DNA of 64,000 nucleotides from Flexithrix dorotheae DSM 6795 (GTDB taxonomy: Bacteria > Bacteroidota > Bacteroidia > Cytophagales > Flammeovirgaceae). Both the position numbers and the translations under genes were made by a program. How positions within the stretch are numbered: position 1 is the stretch's first letter; each line of letters opens with the position of its first letter. The stretch spans positions 1 to 64,000 of the forward strand of contig NZ_KB903447.1 of assembly GCF_000379765.1 (NCBI RefSeq), in the 5' to 3' direction. The notes beneath the pieces are model-generated. The model did not search any database. It worked only from the letters and a program-made list of their open reading frames with translations, and was not told where the DNA came from. This document shows, one piece after another, positions 62,238 through 64,000 of the stretch.

Positions 62238-64000
62238 TTAAGGCTTGGGTACAATTATACCTTCAAGCCCAAATTCTTTCCATCCAGTTTCGGCAATTGC
62301 CTTGTAATACACATCGAAAGATTCCCGGTCACGGGTCCAGCGCCATTGCCCCAATGGTGTGTGCACAGGATAATTGTCAATTCTATCCAACATTTCACTA
62401 CCTAAAGTTAAGCCATCCCAAATGAGCTGCTGCAATGCTGGGGTTTGGTATTCTTTGCCACGGCTCCACAAACGATAACCATAAACGGCTTGTGCCATAG
62501 CCATTCTTTCCCTGGTGAAAATAACCGTTCTGTTAATGGTATGGTAAAGATTGTCAGCCACTTTTTTATCTTCAATAAATGGTTTGGCTTTTTCGAATTG
62601 CTGCATAGCCTCTTCTGCCAGATTTACTGCATATTGCTTTTCAGTGATAATATCATTTAGAAATTCCTCATTCATTTCTTCTCCCGGATTAAGCCAGCCT
62701 GCATCCAGCACCCAGCTAATGTCCTTTCGTAAACCAACAGTATCCGTTTTAAACTTTGGAAAAGCAAGACGGTTTATCACATCTTTATAATTATGAAGAT
62801 CTTTGTTCACTCCGTGTTTGATAGTACTTATTTGCTGATTAACAGGATACCATTCTCCGGTGGTGTGGGTCTGATAAATATTATCCCTGTGATAATTTAA
62901 ACGGGAATGATTGGCAGTATGTGTGCCCATGGTATACATAGAGGCCATAATGGTGTTCCATGCCGAGTCGAATAATGGTTTGATAGGTGTTAAAACTTGT
63001 TCCCCGTAAGTGTTCCTAATAAAATTACTGGTAATTTCATTGTGGGACATATCCGGATTTTCAGCTAGCTCTGAAAGCAAATAAAGATTTAACTCACCAG
63101 GGGTTCCTACCGCAGCTGTTTCTTCAAATCGATCGCTTCTGGCACAAAACCCAGTAACATTTTCGAATTGATGATAATATTTAAAGGCATCCGCAAAATA
63201 CTCCGGAAAAGTATTTAGAATAACATTTTCACCCGCGTATTCCATACCACAATCGTATTCAATAACAACAGGGAAAGGAATATCTGCCAGATAATCCTGA
63301 TAAGGGTAAGTCATAAACCAATCATGTGGAACCATCTTAATCATTACAGTAATATCATCCCTTTTAATTTTTTTGAGAGCCTCAATGATATTATCTTTCT
63401 CAAATTGGTTGTAAATAAAGGTACGAATGGTAAGTTTCAACCCTTTTTTATCAATGAAATAACCTCCCAGAGAATCTACTAGTGCAGCGATTTTTTCACC
63501 CCCTGTTTTCATTTTATCTGAATGCTGATAAAGTACATATGAACCCGTTTCTATAAAAGTCAATACCACCCCATCTAACTCAGGCGCATAAGACAGCAGA
63601 GTATCATAATCCTGATATACCCATTCCCAAAATTCAGGGTTATCAAGATCGAGCTGCTTGTTTATTCCCCCTTCGAAATGTTTGGTATGGTGGGTAAGAT
63701 CCTGTTCCTGATCACTCTCAACCTTAAATCGGTCAGGGTAATAATCCAAATGGTAAAAAGCATGGTCCCATACAAACACATCTTCAATTCCACGTTTATG
63801 AGCCTCCTCAATAAAAAAGTTAACATCATTTCGCTTCTTTTCATTTTTCAAATCTTTCAGATCATGGCATAATTGATAATGACTTAATTCGATATGATTG
63901 ATACCATATTTAGCCGCAGCATCCAAAGTTTTTAATCCATTCTCCCGATGATTAGAAAGGATATTCCAGCCGCGATAAGAATATTTTGAGTCTGGTTTTT
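62238..64000 (-). CDS. Glycoside hydrolase-like protein (5' end beyond the window)
   Basis: At least 587 residues, open to the right edge on the minus strand. The frame continues upstream of the first start-like TTG (63926) with SYRGWNILSNHRENGLKT, so that TTG is internal. The N-terminal part reads like a TIM-barrel sugar hydrolase: a barrel start at YRGWNILSNHREN, GINHIELSHYQLCHD, EDVFVWDHAFYHLDYYPDRF, a possible acid pair in LDGVVLTFIETGSYVL, and VVIEYDCGMEYAG. The C-terminal ~250 residues are helical (EYQTPALQQLIWDGLTLGSE). It resembles alpha-glucuronidase-type or other GH barrels with helical tails, but I cannot fix the family. Likely part of the carbohydrate-use region. Confidence 0.75.
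   Translation of the reverse strand, partial: KPDSKYSYRGWNILSNHRENGLKTLDAAAKYGINHIELSHYQLCHDLKDLKNEKKRNDVNFFIEEAHKRGIEDVFVWDHAFYHLDYYPDRFKVESDQEQDLTHHTKHFEGGINKQLDLDNPEFWEWVYQDYDTLLSYAPELDGVVLTFIETGSYVLYQHSDKMKTGGEKIAALVDSLGGYFIDKKGLKLTIRTFIYNQFEKDNIIEALKKIKRDDITVMIKMVPHDWFMTYPYQDYLADIPFPVVIEYDCGMEYAGENVILNTFPEYFADAFKYYHQFENVTGFCARSDRFEETAAVGTPGELNLYLLSELAENPDMSHNEITSNFIRNTYGEQVLTPIKPLFDSAWNTIMASMYTMGTHTANHSRLNYHRDNIYQTHTTGEWYPVNQQISTIKHGVNKDLHNYKDVINRLAFPKFKTDTVGLRKDISWVLDAGWLNPGEEMNEEFLNDIITEKQYAVNLAEEAMQQFEKAKPFIEDKKVADNLYHTINRTVIFTRERMAMAQAVYGYRLWSRGKEYQTPALQQLIWDGLTLGSEMLDRIDNYPVHTPLGQWRWTRDRESFDVYYKAIAETGWKEFGLEGIIVPKP

Noticed and set aside
63926-63926. TTG as the start of the glycosidase-like gene.
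   Set aside because: The frame stays open to the window edge and the upstream residues (YRGWNILSNHREN) are family-like, so the true start is outside.

Overview
The window looks like a chromosomal segment of a free-living, polysaccharide-degrading Bacteroidota, most likely of the Cytophagales/Cyclobacteriaceae type. The evidence is a FecI-type sigma/FecR/SusC/SusD cascade, a one-protein hybrid two-component regulator (HTCS), secreted proteins ending in type IX secretion (T9SS) type A sorting domains, HxlR, PadR and Crp regulators of Bacteroidota type, AT-rich intergenic DNA and sparse Shine-Dalgarno sites. No rRNA, tRNA or CRISPR was seen.

Layout, left to right. (1) 0-3.5 kb: the tail of a helix-turn-helix gene, then a PadR regulator with an FtsX-type ABC permease. 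(2) 3.9-11.2 kb: a drug-efflux operon of YbhGFSR type (TetR, TolC, HlyD lipoprotein, two ABC ATPases, two ABC-2 permeases). Its long internal spacers carry strong hairpins. (3) 11.2-14.5 kb: a DUF2141 secreted protein, a membrane class III nucleotide cyclase, and a chimeric ORF joining an HTCS propeller start to the tail of a secreted carbohydrate-binding protein. (4) 14.7-22.9 kb, minus strand: ECF sigma, FecR, SusC (with STN domain), SusD, and an exported polysaccharide pyruvyl transferase-like lipoprotein. This is a glycan-uptake locus with cell-surface signalling. (5) 23.5-30.4 kb, minus strand: an acetyltransferase and Crp-like regulator, a complete ISKra4-like insertion sequence, then four secreted proteins or lipoproteins, two of them of unknown family, one a transglutaminase-like/TPR protein and one with three beta-trefoil-like repeats.

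(6) 30.7-53.4 kb is the most distinctive part. A 1361-aa HTCS faces three tandem genes for very large T9SS-secreted proteins (3197, 1761 and 918 aa). These share shuffled modules: a ~600-residue enzyme-like module that I cannot assign to a family, CBM96/DNRLRE domains, a DUF1349-like lectin fold, golvesin-like domains, FN3 and Ig domains, and a pectate-lyase-type beta-helix in the largest. No SusCD pair accompanies them. (7) 53.7-58.3 kb: a sugar catabolic operon (DhnA/LacD-type class I aldolase, Gfo/Idh dehydrogenase, lyxose/mannose-type isomerase, PfkB kinase) divergent from a GntR/UTRA regulator. Two copies of the same palindrome lie in the divergent promoter region. (8) 58.4-62.1 kb: an HxlR regulator divergent from an MdaB-like quinone reductase, a peroxiredoxin-like protein and a bestrophin channel, followed by an MBL-fold hydrolase. 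(9) 62.2-64 kb: a glycosidase-like protein running off the right edge.

A plausible reading, which is inference, is that regions 4, 6, 7 and 9 are parts of a carbohydrate-foraging island. The surface giants cut and bind an acidic or algal polysaccharide, the HTCS senses fragments, and the isomerase/kinase/aldolase operon consumes an unusual monosaccharide released from it. The substrate cannot be named from the sequence alone.
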